Below, one piece after another: positions 24,547 to 32,832 of a DNA stretch of 44,257 nt. Where the stretch lies: NCBI RefSeq assembly GCF_028128765.1, contig NZ_LBJG01000013.1, positions 1 through 44,257 on the forward strand, given 5' to 3'. Numbering within the stretch: the stretch's first letter is position 1; each line of letters opens with the position of its first letter. The DNA is from Bradyrhizobium sp. CCBAU 51627. Its GTDB lineage: Bacteria; Pseudomonadota; Alphaproteobacteria; Rhizobiales; Xanthobacteraceae. The notes under the pieces are model-generated. The model was given only the letters and a program-made list of their open reading frames with translations, searched no databases and was not told the DNA's origin. The position numbers were made by a program, and so were the translations under genes.

Positions 24547-25310
24547 CTGTCTTCGCCGACTACGCGCCCTGGTACGACCTGCTCTATCGGGACAAGGACT
24601 ACGCGGCCGAGACATCTTTCGTCGAAGCACGCCTGCGCGAACATGGCGTCGCCTCGGGCAAGCTGCTCGATCTCGGTTGCGGCACCGGCTTGCATGCGCT
24701 GGCCTTCGCCCGTCGGGGATGGAACGTCGCCGGCGTCGATCTCAGCGAGGAGATGATCGCAAGCGCCAAGGCGCGCGCCGCGAAGGCCGGGCTGTCGATT
24801 CCGTTCCGGCAGGGCGATGCCTGCGAGGCCGGCCCCGAGCATGATTTCGACGCGGTGGTGTCGCTGTTCCATGTCGCGAGTTACCAGACCAGCCGCAATG
24901 CGCTGGCGGCGATGTTCCGCACCGCGCATGCCGCGCTGAAGCCGGGCGGCGTGTTCTTCTTCGACTATTGGTATGGCGGCGCCGTGCTGGCGCAAGGCGT
25001 CGAGACGCGCGTCAAGGTGATCGAGCAGAAGCCGCTGCGCCTCACCCGAATCGCGCAATCCGACCATGACGAGCAGGCCGCGACCGTCACCGTGAACTAC
25101 ACGCTGTTCTGCGAGGAGACGGATCGCGGCACGATCCGCCGCGTCGATGAAGCGCACCGCATGCGCTACTGGTTTCCGTTCGAGATCGACGCAGCGCTCG
25201 CAGGGAGCGCCTTTGAACCCGCTACTCATGCCGCATGGCTGACGCAGGACGCGCCGAGTTCGAAGAGCTGGGCGGCCTACGCCACGACGAGAAAGGCCGG
25301 CAAGTCGTGA
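24543..25310 (+). CDS. Class I SAM-dependent methyltransferase
   Basis: 255 residues from a GTG overlapping the aminotransferase stop. Motif I L-L-D-L-G-C-G-T-G is at about residues 39-47, with the acidic residue of motif II in G-V-D-L-S near 62 and motif post-I F-D-A-V-V-S-L-F near 100. K-P-G-G-V-F-F-F-D-Y near 135 completes the Rossmann core; the C-terminal part is a beta-rich cap. Placement within an amino-sugar operon suggests N- or O-methylation of the sugar or its acyl group. Its end overlaps the next glycosyltransferase GTG by four bases. Confidence 0.85.
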   Translation: MTVFADYAPWYDLLYRDKDYAAETSFVEARLREHGVASGKLLDLGCGTGLHALAFARRGWNVAGVDLSEEMIASAKARAAKAGLSIPFRQGDACEAGPEHDFDAVVSLFHVASYQTSRNALAAMFRTAHAALKPGGVFFFDYWYGGAVLAQGVETRVKVIEQKPLRLTRIAQSDHDEQAATVTVNYTLFCEETDRGTIRRVDEAHRMRYWFPFEIDAALAGSAFEPATHAAWLTQDAPSSKSWAAYATTRKAGKS

Positions 25311-26515
25311 GAGCGCTGCGTCTTGCCGTGATGCTGGAGCAGGCACTCGAGGTCGGTGGCGGTTTCCAGCAACCGCTCAACGACCTGCTCTGGCTGCGCG
25401 ATTGGGCAGCCAAGTCCGGCAACGAAATCGAGGTGTACTCGCCCTATCCGAAGACAATCGAGGTCCTGAAGGAATTCGGCGTCACCGCCCGCCTGCTCAA
25501 GTTCGGCGTGCTCGACTATCTCTTCCTGTTCCTGAAATATTGCCGACCGTTCGACCTGGCCCAGATCGTGCTGAAGTGGAAATCGCCGTTCGAGCGCGCC
25601 TTGATCCGCGACGGCATCGACGTCGTGCATTTCACCTCGACCTCGAAGCGGCACCTGCTGCTGTATGAGCTGCCCTTCATCGTCACGATCTTCGACGGCT
25701 GCCATCGCGACGCGCCGGAATTTCCTGAAGTCCGCACCTTCGGTGAATTCGAGCGGCGCGAGATCCTGTTCAGCCTTGCGAGCACCAAGGCCGCCGTGGT
25801 GATCGTGAATGCGCCCGACCTGATCGATGATCTCTCCCGCCGCTACGCCATGGAGCGGGATCGCGCGGTCTGCATCCCCTTCTCGCCCTCGGCCTATGTG
25901 AGCCAGTCCACGCCCGCAGCCGACGAGGATGCGGCCGTGCTGACAAAGTACCGGCTCGAGCCCGGTTACCTGTTCTATCCGGCGCAGTTCTGGCCGCACA
26001 AGAACCACATGACGCTGCTCGCAGCGCTCACTCGCCTGCGCGAGCGTGGCGTAATCGAACGGCTGGTGCTTTGCGGCTCGGATCGCGGCGGCCGCGACAA
26101 GATCGATGCGGCAATCCAGAGCTACGGTTTGTCGGACCAGGTCTCCATCATCGGCTTCGTCGAATCCGCCGAACTCGGTGCGCTCTATCGCGGCGCGGCG
26201 GCGCTGGTGATGCCGAGCTATTTCGGCCCGACCAATCTGCCGCCGCTCGAAGCCTGGGCGGTCGGCACGCCCGTGATCTATCCGGAGGCCTTCAAGGTGC
26301 AGGCCGGCGATGCCGCGATCCTGTTCGATTATGACGACGCGCGCTCGCTCGCGGACGCGATCGTCAGTCTCCGCATCGAGGGCACGCGCGAGCGGCTGCG
26401 CGAGGCCGGCTATCGGCGGCTCGCGCAGTTTGCCGAGGAGACCAAGGCGGGTCAGGCGGAATTCGCTCGCCATCTCGAGCGGCTGAGGCGCCGGCTGGCG
26501 CTGACACCGCACTGA
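25307..26515 (+). CDS. GT4-family glycosyltransferase
   Basis: 402 residues from the GTG at 25307, which overlaps the methyltransferase stop as GTGA; an upstream in-frame ATG at 25235 would overlap that gene by 76 bases and lacks support. The GT-B fold has F-Y-P-A-Q-F-W-P-H-K-N-H near residue 222 and a donor-site segment P-S-Y-F-G-P-T-N-L-P-P-L-E-A near 303, the E-x7-E region of GT4 enzymes, here ending in A-W-A-V-G-T-P-V-I-Y-P-E. It probably transfers an activated sugar onto a lipid-linked glycan or a surface protein. It is the last gene of the GTGA-coupled chain and faces the flippase gene across only 8 bp. Confidence 0.9.
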   Translation: MRALRLAVMLEQALEVGGGFQQPLNDLLWLRDWAAKSGNEIEVYSPYPKTIEVLKEFGVTARLLKFGVLDYLFLFLKYCRPFDLAQIVLKWKSPFERALIRDGIDVVHFTSTSKRHLLLYELPFIVTIFDGCHRDAPEFPEVRTFGEFERREILFSLASTKAAVVIVNAPDLIDDLSRRYAMERDRAVCIPFSPSAYVSQSTPAADEDAAVLTKYRLEPGYLFYPAQFWPHKNHMTLLAALTRLRERGVIERLVLCGSDRGGRDKIDAAIQSYGLSDQVSIIGFVESAELGALYRGAAALVMPSYFGPTNLPPLEAWAVGTPVIYPEAFKVQAGDAAILFDYDDARSLADAIVSLRIEGTRERLREAGYRRLAQFAEETKAGQAEFARHLERLRRRLALTPH

Positions 26516-26523
26516 ATTCTTCG

Positions 26524-28119
26524 CTAGGCCGGCACCAGGGCCCGCAGGCGCGCGCGGAGCGCCTCGCTCAGCAGCGGGCTAGCGAGTGCGCCAACCACAA
26601 CCAGCCAGGCCGCGCATTCCACCATGAAATGCGCAAGCCCGCCCCCCGGCACCAGCGCGGTGATCGCAAGGCCGATCAGCCAGCCCGACGCCACGATGCC
26701 GGTCGCCATCAGCAGCAGGAAGGCAATGTGCCTGAATGGCTCGCGCAGGGTCTGCCGCATGATCACCCATCCGAGCAGGCCGAACTGAAGCAGGATATCG
26801 CTCGCGACCACCGCAGCCGCGGCGCCGAGCGGTCCGAGCCGCGGGATCAACACGAAGGACTGAGCCAGGAAGACGACCAGCTGCAGCCCCTTGGTCCGGA
26901 TCAGAAGCTCGCCGCGGTTGCTGTGACTGGCAAAGATCAGCGCCAGCAGCGAAGGCGCGACCGCAGCCGAGCCGAGCAACAGCACCACCGCGAGCGGACC
27001 GTCATAGGGAATGCTGCCATGGGTCCACAACGCGAAGAAGTCGGGCCAGAACGGCAGCATGCCCGCAACGACCAGGCAGGCGAGCCCGGTCACGAACACC
27101 GAGCCATAGGCATAGTGGCGGCGCAGCCGCTCCTTGTCGCCGACCGCGTGGTCGTGGCCGAGCTCGGCGCCGAACGGCAGGGCGACCTGGAGGCAGAGCC
27201 CGCGCACCAGGCTCGCGATCACGCGCGTCAGCCCCCATTGCGCCACCGCGATACGATCGGTGACAAGGGCCGAAACCAGCAGCACCGGCACGTTGACGAG
27301 CGCGAGCTCGGCGATGTTCGTGACCGCGAAGGGCAGTGCGCGACCGAGCTGTCCGACACTCCAGCGCCATGATGGCACGATCGACGTTCCCGTACGGCGC
27401 AGGAACGGAAACAGTCGCGGCGCGTCGAAGGCGACGATGAAGACCGTGAACAGCAGCTGCATTGAGATATAGGCGATCGCCACCGCGAGCAGGCTTCCGA
27501 ACAGGAATAGTGCAACGAGCTGCGCGATCTGACCGAGCAGCAATGCGGCGTTTTGCAGCCAGATGATGCGGCCATATTGGCCGCGCACGCGATAGAGGCC
27601 GGAGGCGAGGTTGGCAGGCAAGCTCAGAAGCATGCCGACCGTCATCGCCAGCATCGCGGCATCGATGGTCGGTGTGTCGTGAAAACCGAGCACCGTCGAA
27701 GGCGGCGCGAGAAAGACGGCCACGCACAGCATCACGCTAAGACCTGCGACGATGGCGAGATAGATCCGCAGCGTAGCGCCATAGAAGTGCGCGGAGCGTC
27801 CGTCGCAGTCAGCACAGGATCTGAAGGCCAGAAACCGGTTGATCGCGCGAAGCTGCAGCCCCGCATCGGCGACGACAACGAGGCCGCCGGCGGCATAGAT
27901 CGCGAGCCATGCAGCGAGCAGGTCCCCGCTCCAGACATGCAGGAAGGCCGGGATCAGCAACAGCTGCTGGGTCAGACCCAGCCCCATCTGGATCAGGTTC
28001 GCGGACCAGCCGTGAATCAGCCGTCGGGCGCGTCCGGAGCCGCCGGAACCGCTCGGACCATCGGCCTTGCCGGGCGCGTCAGTCTGCGTGTCGGTCAAGC
28101 CGCGTCCTTCTCCCGACAT
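26524..28119 (-). CDS. Wzx/MATE-like polysaccharide flippase
   Basis: 531 residues with a Gly/Ser/Pro-rich cytoplasmic N-terminus (1-35) and about 12-14 hydrophobic helices across the rest. The pattern of evenly spaced membrane segments, positively charged cytoplasmic loops and a repeated half (breakpoint near residue 300) matches the polysaccharide-transport branch of the MOP flippase superfamily. Such proteins flip lipid-linked oligosaccharides across the inner membrane. It is convergent with the glycosyltransferase at 25307-26515, so it is transcribed separately. C-A-D-C at about residues 101-104 is an unusual cytoplasmic cysteine pair. No Wzy polymerase was recognised nearby. Confidence 0.82.
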   Translation of the reverse strand: MSGEGRGLTDTQTDAPGKADGPSGSGGSGRARRLIHGWSANLIQMGLGLTQQLLLIPAFLHVWSGDLLAAWLAIYAAGGLVVVADAGLQLRAINRFLAFRSCADCDGRSAHFYGATLRIYLAIVAGLSVMLCVAVFLAPPSTVLGFHDTPTIDAAMLAMTVGMLLSLPANLASGLYRVRGQYGRIIWLQNAALLLGQIAQLVALFLFGSLLAVAIAYISMQLLFTVFIVAFDAPRLFPFLRRTGTSIVPSWRWSVGQLGRALPFAVTNIAELALVNVPVLLVSALVTDRIAVAQWGLTRVIASLVRGLCLQVALPFGAELGHDHAVGDKERLRRHYAYGSVFVTGLACLVVAGMLPFWPDFFALWTHGSIPYDGPLAVVLLLGSAAVAPSLLALIFASHSNRGELLIRTKGLQLVVFLAQSFVLIPRLGPLGAAAAVVASDILLQFGLLGWVIMRQTLREPFRHIAFLLLMATGIVASGWLIGLAITALVPGGGLAHFMVECAAWLVVVGALASPLLSEALRARLRALVPA

Positions 28120-28207
28120 AGGCGTTGAAGCCGCGTCTTAGGATGGTTGAACGGCTTAGGCAATGGCGTCCGGATTTGCTCCCGTCACGCCGGCGTTTGC
28201 AGGGCGC

Positions 28208-28903
28208 TCAGAGCCCGTCGGCCTTGCCATTCTTCGGCGTCGAGCGCGGCACGAAGGGCGCGAATGACGTGCTCGCCGTGGTCGGCATGGTCAGCTTGCC
28301 GGCCCCCTCCGCAGCGGGCATTGCGGGCGACCCCGGCCGTGCCGATGCCCCATCCGGCCGTTGCAGCGCCAGCACCTCATTGCGATCGCCCTGCTTGAAC
28401 GTCACCTCGCGCGGCTGGACCGAGGTCAGCGACCAGCCGCCCTGCGTCTCACCTTGCCGCATACGGACGACCTTCTGATCGGTCCGGTTGACGAGGATTG
28501 CGATAGCATCGCCCTCGCCCACCACCGCCCCGACCAGCGTCAGCGGCGGCGGCGCTTCGACCGGCTTCGGCGGCGGCACTGCATGAACCTCTTCGACCGG
28601 GGCGGTTGCGACCGCGCGCGGCGGCGGCCGCCGCGTGGCCGAGAAGATCGGGCGCTCGTGGGTCGCGGTCAGCGCCGACAGCGGCACCGACCACAGCGGA
28701 TTGCCGCGGGGAGCCGGCTTGCTGGCAACGGGCGCCGACGATGCAATCGGCTTCACCGCGCCGACATCGACGCTCTCGGCGGGACTGCCGACGACATCGT
28801 CGGACAGGATGTCCACGCGCGAGGAGGTTGCCGCCAACGCCTCCGCGATGCCCAGTACCGCACACAATACGGCCAGTCCTGTCGATCTCAACCCGCCGGA
28901 CAT
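28208..28903 (-). CDS. Type II secretion GspC/GspN-like protein with HR domain
   Basis: 231 residues from the ATG at 28903, chosen because AGGA lies 8 bases upstream and the product then opens with a membrane or signal segment (about 8-24). An in-frame ATG at 29083, one base after the gspM stop, would add a 60-residue basic cytoplasmic stretch and cannot be excluded. After a Pro/Ala-rich linker there is P-L-S-A-L-T-A-T-H-E-R-P-I-F, typical of this family. A GspC homology-region-like beta domain follows (P-L-T-L-V-G-A-V-V-G-E ... V-R-M-R-Q-G-E). HR domains contact the N-terminal domains of the secretin GspD. No PDZ domain is present. Last gene of the gspE-M operon. Confidence 0.78.
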   Translation of the reverse strand: MSGGLRSTGLAVLCAVLGIAEALAATSSRVDILSDDVVGSPAESVDVGAVKPIASSAPVASKPAPRGNPLWSVPLSALTATHERPIFSATRRPPPRAVATAPVEEVHAVPPPKPVEAPPPLTLVGAVVGEGDAIAILVNRTDQKVVRMRQGETQGGWSLTSVQPREVTFKQGDRNEVLALQRPDGASARPGSPAMPAAEGAGKLTMPTTASTSFAPFVPRSTPKNGKADGL

Positions 28904-29084
28904 CGATAATTTCCTGTGGCCGGCTGCGCCAACACGCAGCAAGCGTCCCAAACTAGAGCCGGCCTTCAACCCGGTCCGAGCCAGCTCCGACCCTGCCCTT
29001 CCGTCCTGCATGTTGCAACGCGTAAAAATGTTGCCCAACGGCCACGATCGCTGAAACTGCACAGGAAACGACGGAGACTTCATG

Positions 29085-29675
29085 CTACTTGCCCGCCTGC
29101 CACTGGCCGGAGACGCCCAGGATCACCCTGACGCGGCCGGTGCCGGCATCGCTTTGCGCGGTGGTCTGCGGCACCTGAACGTCGAGCTGATCGACGAACA
29201 GGAACGGCATGCCGGCTTCGAGATCGTAGAGCACCTTCTGCAGTGCCGGCTGTTCGAGCTCGCAGCTCACCACGAGGCCGACGAAGCCGTCCTTGGTCTG
29301 CGCTAGCGAGACGTCGACCTGCGAAGATTGCATCGAGCCGCCGACATTGCCGATCGCAGTCGCAACCCGCTGCAGCAGATTGGCGCCCGCGACAGTCACC
29401 GTCGGTCCTTGCAGGAATGGCGTGCCGGGATGCTCAGCCGACATCGCCGCGGCATTCTTGGCGGCGCCCTTGCGGCCGCGCAGCTGATCGAGCAGGTCGG
29501 AGGTCTGCGCCAGGGCCTGACGATGGGCGATGACGTCGGCGATCGACAGGCTCGCCATCAGCAAGAGCCCGCCCGTCACTGCAAGGTAGAGCGTGACCGC
29601 GATCAGCGGCGAGCCGGTCAGCGTCCGCGTGACGGCGCTTGCGCTTCCGGCGTTGGCGCTGCTCATGGAATTCAT
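29085..29675 (-). CDS. gspM: Type II secretion system protein GspM (GspMb type)
   Basis: 196 residues. One membrane segment at about residues 24-45 (I-A-V-T-L-Y-L-A-V-T-G-G-L-L-L-M) is followed by a short coiled coil. A periplasmic ferredoxin-like domain has G-P-T-V-T-V-A-G-A-N-L near 90 and the terminal half F-V-D-Q-L-D-V-Q near 161. This matches the b-type GspM of the PilO-like fold. It helps form the inner-membrane assembly platform with GspL and GspF. Its start overlaps the gspL stop by four bases (ATGA), indicating coupling. Confidence 0.85.
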   Translation of the reverse strand: MNSMSSANAGSASAVTRTLTGSPLIAVTLYLAVTGGLLLMASLSIADVIAHRQALAQTSDLLDQLRGRKGAAKNAAAMSAEHPGTPFLQGPTVTVAGANLLQRVATAIGNVGGSMQSSQVDVSLAQTKDGFVGLVVSCELEQPALQKVLYDLEAGMPFLFVDQLDVQVPQTTAQSDAGTGRVRVILGVSGQWQAGK

Positions 29676-30709
29676 GGCCCGTTCCTCGGCTCGACCTGTG
29701 CCTCGATGTGGAAGCGCTCGCCGGGATCGGAGGGGCTGCGCGTCGTCGGAGCGTAGAAGGTGGCGCGGGTGAAATGCAAGGACTGCTCGATCAGCGGGAT
29801 CAACGAGGGCGCATCGCGTGTGATCCCTGCGATCTGGAGCTTATTGCCGGCCAGATGCATCTCGGTGACATAGGTGTGATCAGGCAGGAGACGGCTCAGC
29901 GATTCCAGCACGATCACGCTCGCCGGCGTGTCGTATTTGCGCCGCTCCAGCAGCGCCATCGGCGAGCGCTCGCCGCCGTCGGCACCCCGAATCGCGGCGC
30001 GGCGCTGGGTGATCTGTCGCTCGAGCTCGCTCTCCTGCGCGCTCAAGCTGTCGGCCAGATAGCCCGCGACGATTGAGCCGAGCAAGGCCGTGACGGCGGC
30101 AACAGCCAGCACCACTTGCAGCGTCCGGCCGAGCCGCACGCGATCGATCGCGCCGCGCGACTTCTGCTCGAACACCCTGATACGCCCGCCCTCGCCCGTC
30201 TCCGCGACGATCGCAATCGCGAACGGCTGAAAGGCGGACAATGCATCGACATAGCCCAGCGCGAGCCGGCGCGGGGCGGCCGCGATCATCGTGGTGATGC
30301 TCTCGCTGCCCTGCGCCACCGGCGCGCTGCAACCGAAAACGGCATCCGTGGCGCTCCACGGCGTCAGCCGGTCGATCTGCGCCCGCACGATGCCATCGAG
30401 GAAATCGGCCGCACGCGCCGGCAGCTCCAGCGGACGGAACAGGAAGCGTGCCGGCCTCAGCACGATCTCAACGCGACAGCCGCGGACGATCTGCGCGAGA
30501 TTGGCACCGGTAAATTTGCCGTCCTCGAACCCGACCTGCTTCGGAATGTTCTCGGGCCTCGCAGCCTCCAGCGTGAACGTGCCGGTCTCGCCCTCGACGA
30601 ACCGCACCAGGCGCGGCGACACCATCCGCTCCAACCCAGTGACGGCAGCGCTGGCCACCGTACCGGTCCAGGCATCGAAAATGGCGCGAAGAGAAACGAA
30701 CGAACTCAT
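29672..30709 (-). CDS. gspL: Type II secretion system protein GspL (PilN-like C-terminus)
   Basis: 345 residues from the ATG at 30709, one base after the gspK stop, with AAAGG upstream. The cytoplasmic N-terminal part (1-190) has the degenerate actin-like fold of GspL/PilM, including L-R-P-A-R-F-L-F-R-P-L-E-L-P. A membrane segment at about 199-222 precedes a periplasmic coiled coil and a PilN-like domain (L-L-P-D-H-T-Y-V-T-E-M ... I-A-G-I-T). GspL recruits the ATPase GspE to the inner-membrane platform. The ATGA overlap with gspM is typical of the operon. Confidence 0.88.
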   Translation of the reverse strand: MSSFVSLRAIFDAWTGTVASAAVTGLERMVSPRLVRFVEGETGTFTLEAARPENIPKQVGFEDGKFTGANLAQIVRGCRVEIVLRPARFLFRPLELPARAADFLDGIVRAQIDRLTPWSATDAVFGCSAPVAQGSESITTMIAAAPRRLALGYVDALSAFQPFAIAIVAETGEGGRIRVFEQKSRGAIDRVRLGRTLQVVLAVAAVTALLGSIVAGYLADSLSAQESELERQITQRRAAIRGADGGERSPMALLERRKYDTPASVIVLESLSRLLPDHTYVTEMHLAGNKLQIAGITRDAPSLIPLIEQSLHFTRATFYAPTTRSPSDPGERFHIEAQVEPRNGP

Positions 30710-30710
30710 C

Positions 30711-31736
30711 TCACAGGGCCTTTCCGGCGGAGCCGTCGAAGGCATTGCGCCACGACAATACACGATAGGGCTCATCGCCGCTGTCGAGAAGCAGAATGAC
30801 GATCTCCGCTGAGCTCTGCCGGTGCGACGGTGCCTCGGTCGCAACAGTCACCCGGTAGGCCCTTGCGCCCTCGATCGTCGCGCTGGCGCTGCCGGCAAGC
30901 CCAACCAGTGACTGCGGATCGACGTTGGGATCGGCGCGGCTGCGTAGCAGCTCTTGCAGCGTCTCGGGCGTCATGCCGGGCAGCGCCGCCACCACTTGCG
31001 GCGCGGCGTCCAGCACGTTCACGGTGCGCATGTTGCTGAACACGGTGACGAAAGGCAGCATGCGCTCGATCACGTTAGGCGGAATGCCGCGCACCAGCCA
31101 CAGCTCGTCGCTGTGCGGAAACGGCGCGTGGCGCGGCAGATAGGGCGCGCCAAGCGTGCGATAAAGAGAATCCTCTGGATTGTCCACGCCGGGCTCCGTC
31201 GACGACCGCCACGCCAGGATCCGGTCGGCGTAGTCAGGCGCATCCGCCGCGGAGACGCCAAGCCCGATCATCAGGCCCGCGAGCACGGCCTTCGGCGCCA
31301 TGTTGAGATCGATCCGCGCAGCCTCCGAGCGGAACGTCACGGCTATCAGCCCCGCCCCGATGCGGGCATTGAAGGTACCGCTGGTCGGGCGCGTCGCCTC
31401 GCTTTGCGCGGTCAGCCGATAGGCCGTGAGCTCGAGGCCGGCGTTCGTCAGGGCATCCGCCTGCAACCGGTCGGTGTTGGCGGCGACGGTGACCGCGGTA
31501 TTGGTGACATAGGTCAGATAGATCAGCGCGAGCGTGGCCAGCGCAGTCAGCATCCAGAGCACCACGACGACGATGAAGCCGTGTTCGTCGCCAAGGGGGC
31601 CACGTTCTTGGCAGTGCAATCGCGAGCGCCGTAGCCGAAGCTTCGCTTCGGCGTTCCTGATAGACGGCCGCCGAAGGCGGCCTACGCTCTGCCGCAAGCG
31701 GGAGAGGCGAAGCAAGCCATCGACCGCGCCGCTCAC
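30711..31736 (-). CDS. gspK: Type II secretion minor pseudopilin GspK with palindromic element in leader
   Basis: 341 residues from a GTG overlapping the gspJ stop (GTGA). GspK caps the pseudopilus tip. The prepilin site is G53/F54 in D-E-H-G-F-I-V-V-V-V, followed by a hydrophobic helix. Val, not Glu, lies at position +5, as is normal for GspK. The large alpha-helical domain has L-N-M-A-P-K-A-V near 145 and V-N-V-L-D-A-A-P-Q-V near 250. The leader is 53 residues, much longer than usual, because residues 16-37 are encoded by the dispersed palindrome at 31626-31690. An in-frame TTG at 31619, just after the palindrome, would give a normal short leader but has no ribosome-binding site. Confidence 0.9.
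   Translation of the reverse strand: MSGAVDGLLRLSRLRQSVGRLRRPSIRNAEAKLRLRRSRLHCQERGPLGDEHGFIVVVVLWMLTALATLALIYLTYVTNTAVTVAANTDRLQADALTNAGLELTAYRLTAQSEATRPTSGTFNARIGAGLIAVTFRSEAARIDLNMAPKAVLAGLMIGLGVSAADAPDYADRILAWRSSTEPGVDNPEDSLYRTLGAPYLPRHAPFPHSDELWLVRGIPPNVIERMLPFVTVFSNMRTVNVLDAAPQVVAALPGMTPETLQELLRSRADPNVDPQSLVGLAGSASATIEGARAYRVTVATEAPSHRQSSAEIVILLLDSGDEPYRVLSWRNAFDGSAGKAL
31626..31690. repeat. Dispersed palindromic element (REP-like) inside the gspK leader
   Basis: Two perfect hairpins sit side by side: GCCGAAGC-TTC-GCTTCGGC (31634-31652) and GGCCGCC-GAA-GGCGGCC (31666-31682). An outer 5-bp pairing (CGTAG at 31630-31634 with CTACG at 31682-31686) could close them into a cruciform-like structure, although it competes for the edge bases of the two stems. 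This composition is typical of intergenic palindromes scattered in Bradyrhizobium and Rhodopseudomonas genomes. Here it is read through as coding sequence. Confidence 0.8.
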
Positions 31737-32437
31737 AGCTGCTGCTCCTCATTCTCCCCCTGTGGCGGCCGCGTGCCTGCTGCCACGCAGGTCGTCGGAT
31801 TCTTGGCTCGCGCGCATTCGGCCGGCGCCGTGATGTGCGGCAACACCGCGGCCGAGACCGCCAGCACCTGACCGCTGGCGCCGTCGCGTACCGTGATGCG
31901 GATGCGATCCGGCAGTTGTCCCTGACCATGCCAGGTCGGCTGCCATTTCCGGTCAGGGCCGGCGTAGGCGAAGCTGACACGGAACGGCGCGCGGATCAGC
32001 ACCACCTGGTCGACGAAACGGATCTGCCCGTCTGTCGGCATCGGCTGGAACGGCGCGCGCTCGCGCACCAGCGCCAACCCCTGGGCATCGGCCTTTTCGA
32101 TCAGGCGGATGAATTCGAGGCCCGGTCGCGCACTCGGCCCTAGCGCGGTGCGCAGAAAGGTCACCGACAATTCGGCACCTTCGAACAGCGGCGTCCTGGC
32201 GTCGCCATTCACGGTCATCTGCTCGGCGACGGAGAGATCGGCGACGATGCGGTCGATCCCGGTGGCGAGCCGTTCCGCACGCTGCACCCGCGCGATCCCG
32301 CGATTCCAGTTCGGCAGCCATTGCGCGGTCACGGTCGCAAGCGCGGCCAGGATCACCGTCATCAGCAGCGTCGCCAGCAGCACTTCGAGCAGCGTGAACC
32401 CTGCCTCCGACGCGAACGAACGGTACAAGCGTTTCAT
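31733..32437 (-). CDS. gspJ: Type II secretion minor pseudopilin GspJ
   Basis: 234 residues. The prepilin site is G13/F14 with Glu at +5 (A-G-F-T-L-L-E-V), then a hydrophobic helix L-L-A-T-L-L-M-T-V-I-L. The remaining beta-rich domain contains R-I-V-A-D-L-S-V-A-E near 66 and R-I-R-I-T-V-R-D near 178, as in GspJ. The final ~30 residues are polar with two Cys. It forms the pseudopilus tip complex with GspI and GspK. Its ATG overlaps the gspI stop (ATGA), and its stop overlaps the gspK GTG. Confidence 0.92.
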   Translation of the reverse strand: MKRLYRSFASEAGFTLLEVLLATLLMTVILAALATVTAQWLPNWNRGIARVQRAERLATGIDRIVADLSVAEQMTVNGDARTPLFEGAELSVTFLRTALGPSARPGLEFIRLIEKADAQGLALVRERAPFQPMPTDGQIRFVDQVVLIRAPFRVSFAYAGPDRKWQPTWHGQGQLPDRIRITVRDGASGQVLAVSAAVLPHITAPAECARAKNPTTCVAAGTRPPQGENEEQQL

Positions 32438-32832
32438 TGCGACGGCCTCGGTACCAGCTTCACCGTCGTGACCTGGAGCGCGGCGCCGTCGGCGCGCTGG
32501 AGGCGCAGATTGACCGCCAGCGGCAAGAAGCGATCGGTGGCGGGATTGCCGCCGGCGACCTTCATCGGCACGACGTCGACGCGCCAGCGGCTGCCGGCGA
32601 GCTCCCCGCTCTGCCGGCCGGGCTTCAGCAATCCACGCGCCGGCAGGTCCGCAAGCAATGTCTCCGCCGTGCCTGATAGCGCCAGGTGCTGGTCGATCGA
32701 GCGCGTGCCCTTTGTCGTCACAGCGATGACCGAGCCGATGGTTCCAAGCACGATGGCGATAATCGCGAGCGCGACCAGAGTCTCGATCAAGGTGAAGCCG
32801 GCGGCGCGGTCAGAGCAGCTTCTGCGGGACAA
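32434..32832 (-). CDS. gspI: Type II secretion minor pseudopilin GspI
   Basis: 132 residues from the TTG at 32830-32832, chosen because GGAGG lies exactly 8 bases upstream; a GTG three codons earlier (32841) sits directly on that site and is unlikely. The prepilin site is G12/F13 with Glu at +5 (A-G-F-T-L-I-E-T), followed by the helix L-V-A-L-A-I-I-A-I-V-L. The short globular part ends with a pair of beta strands (V-N-L-R-L-Q-R ... V-T-T-V-K-L). Length and order are normal for GspI, which nucleates the tip complex. It overlaps the end of gspH by 23 bases. Confidence 0.9.
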   Translation of the reverse strand: MSRRSCSDRAAGFTLIETLVALAIIAIVLGTIGSVIAVTTKGTRSIDQHLALSGTAETLLADLPARGLLKPGRQSGELAGSRWRVDVVPMKVAGGNPATDRFLPLAVNLRLQRADGAALQVTTVKLVPRPSQ

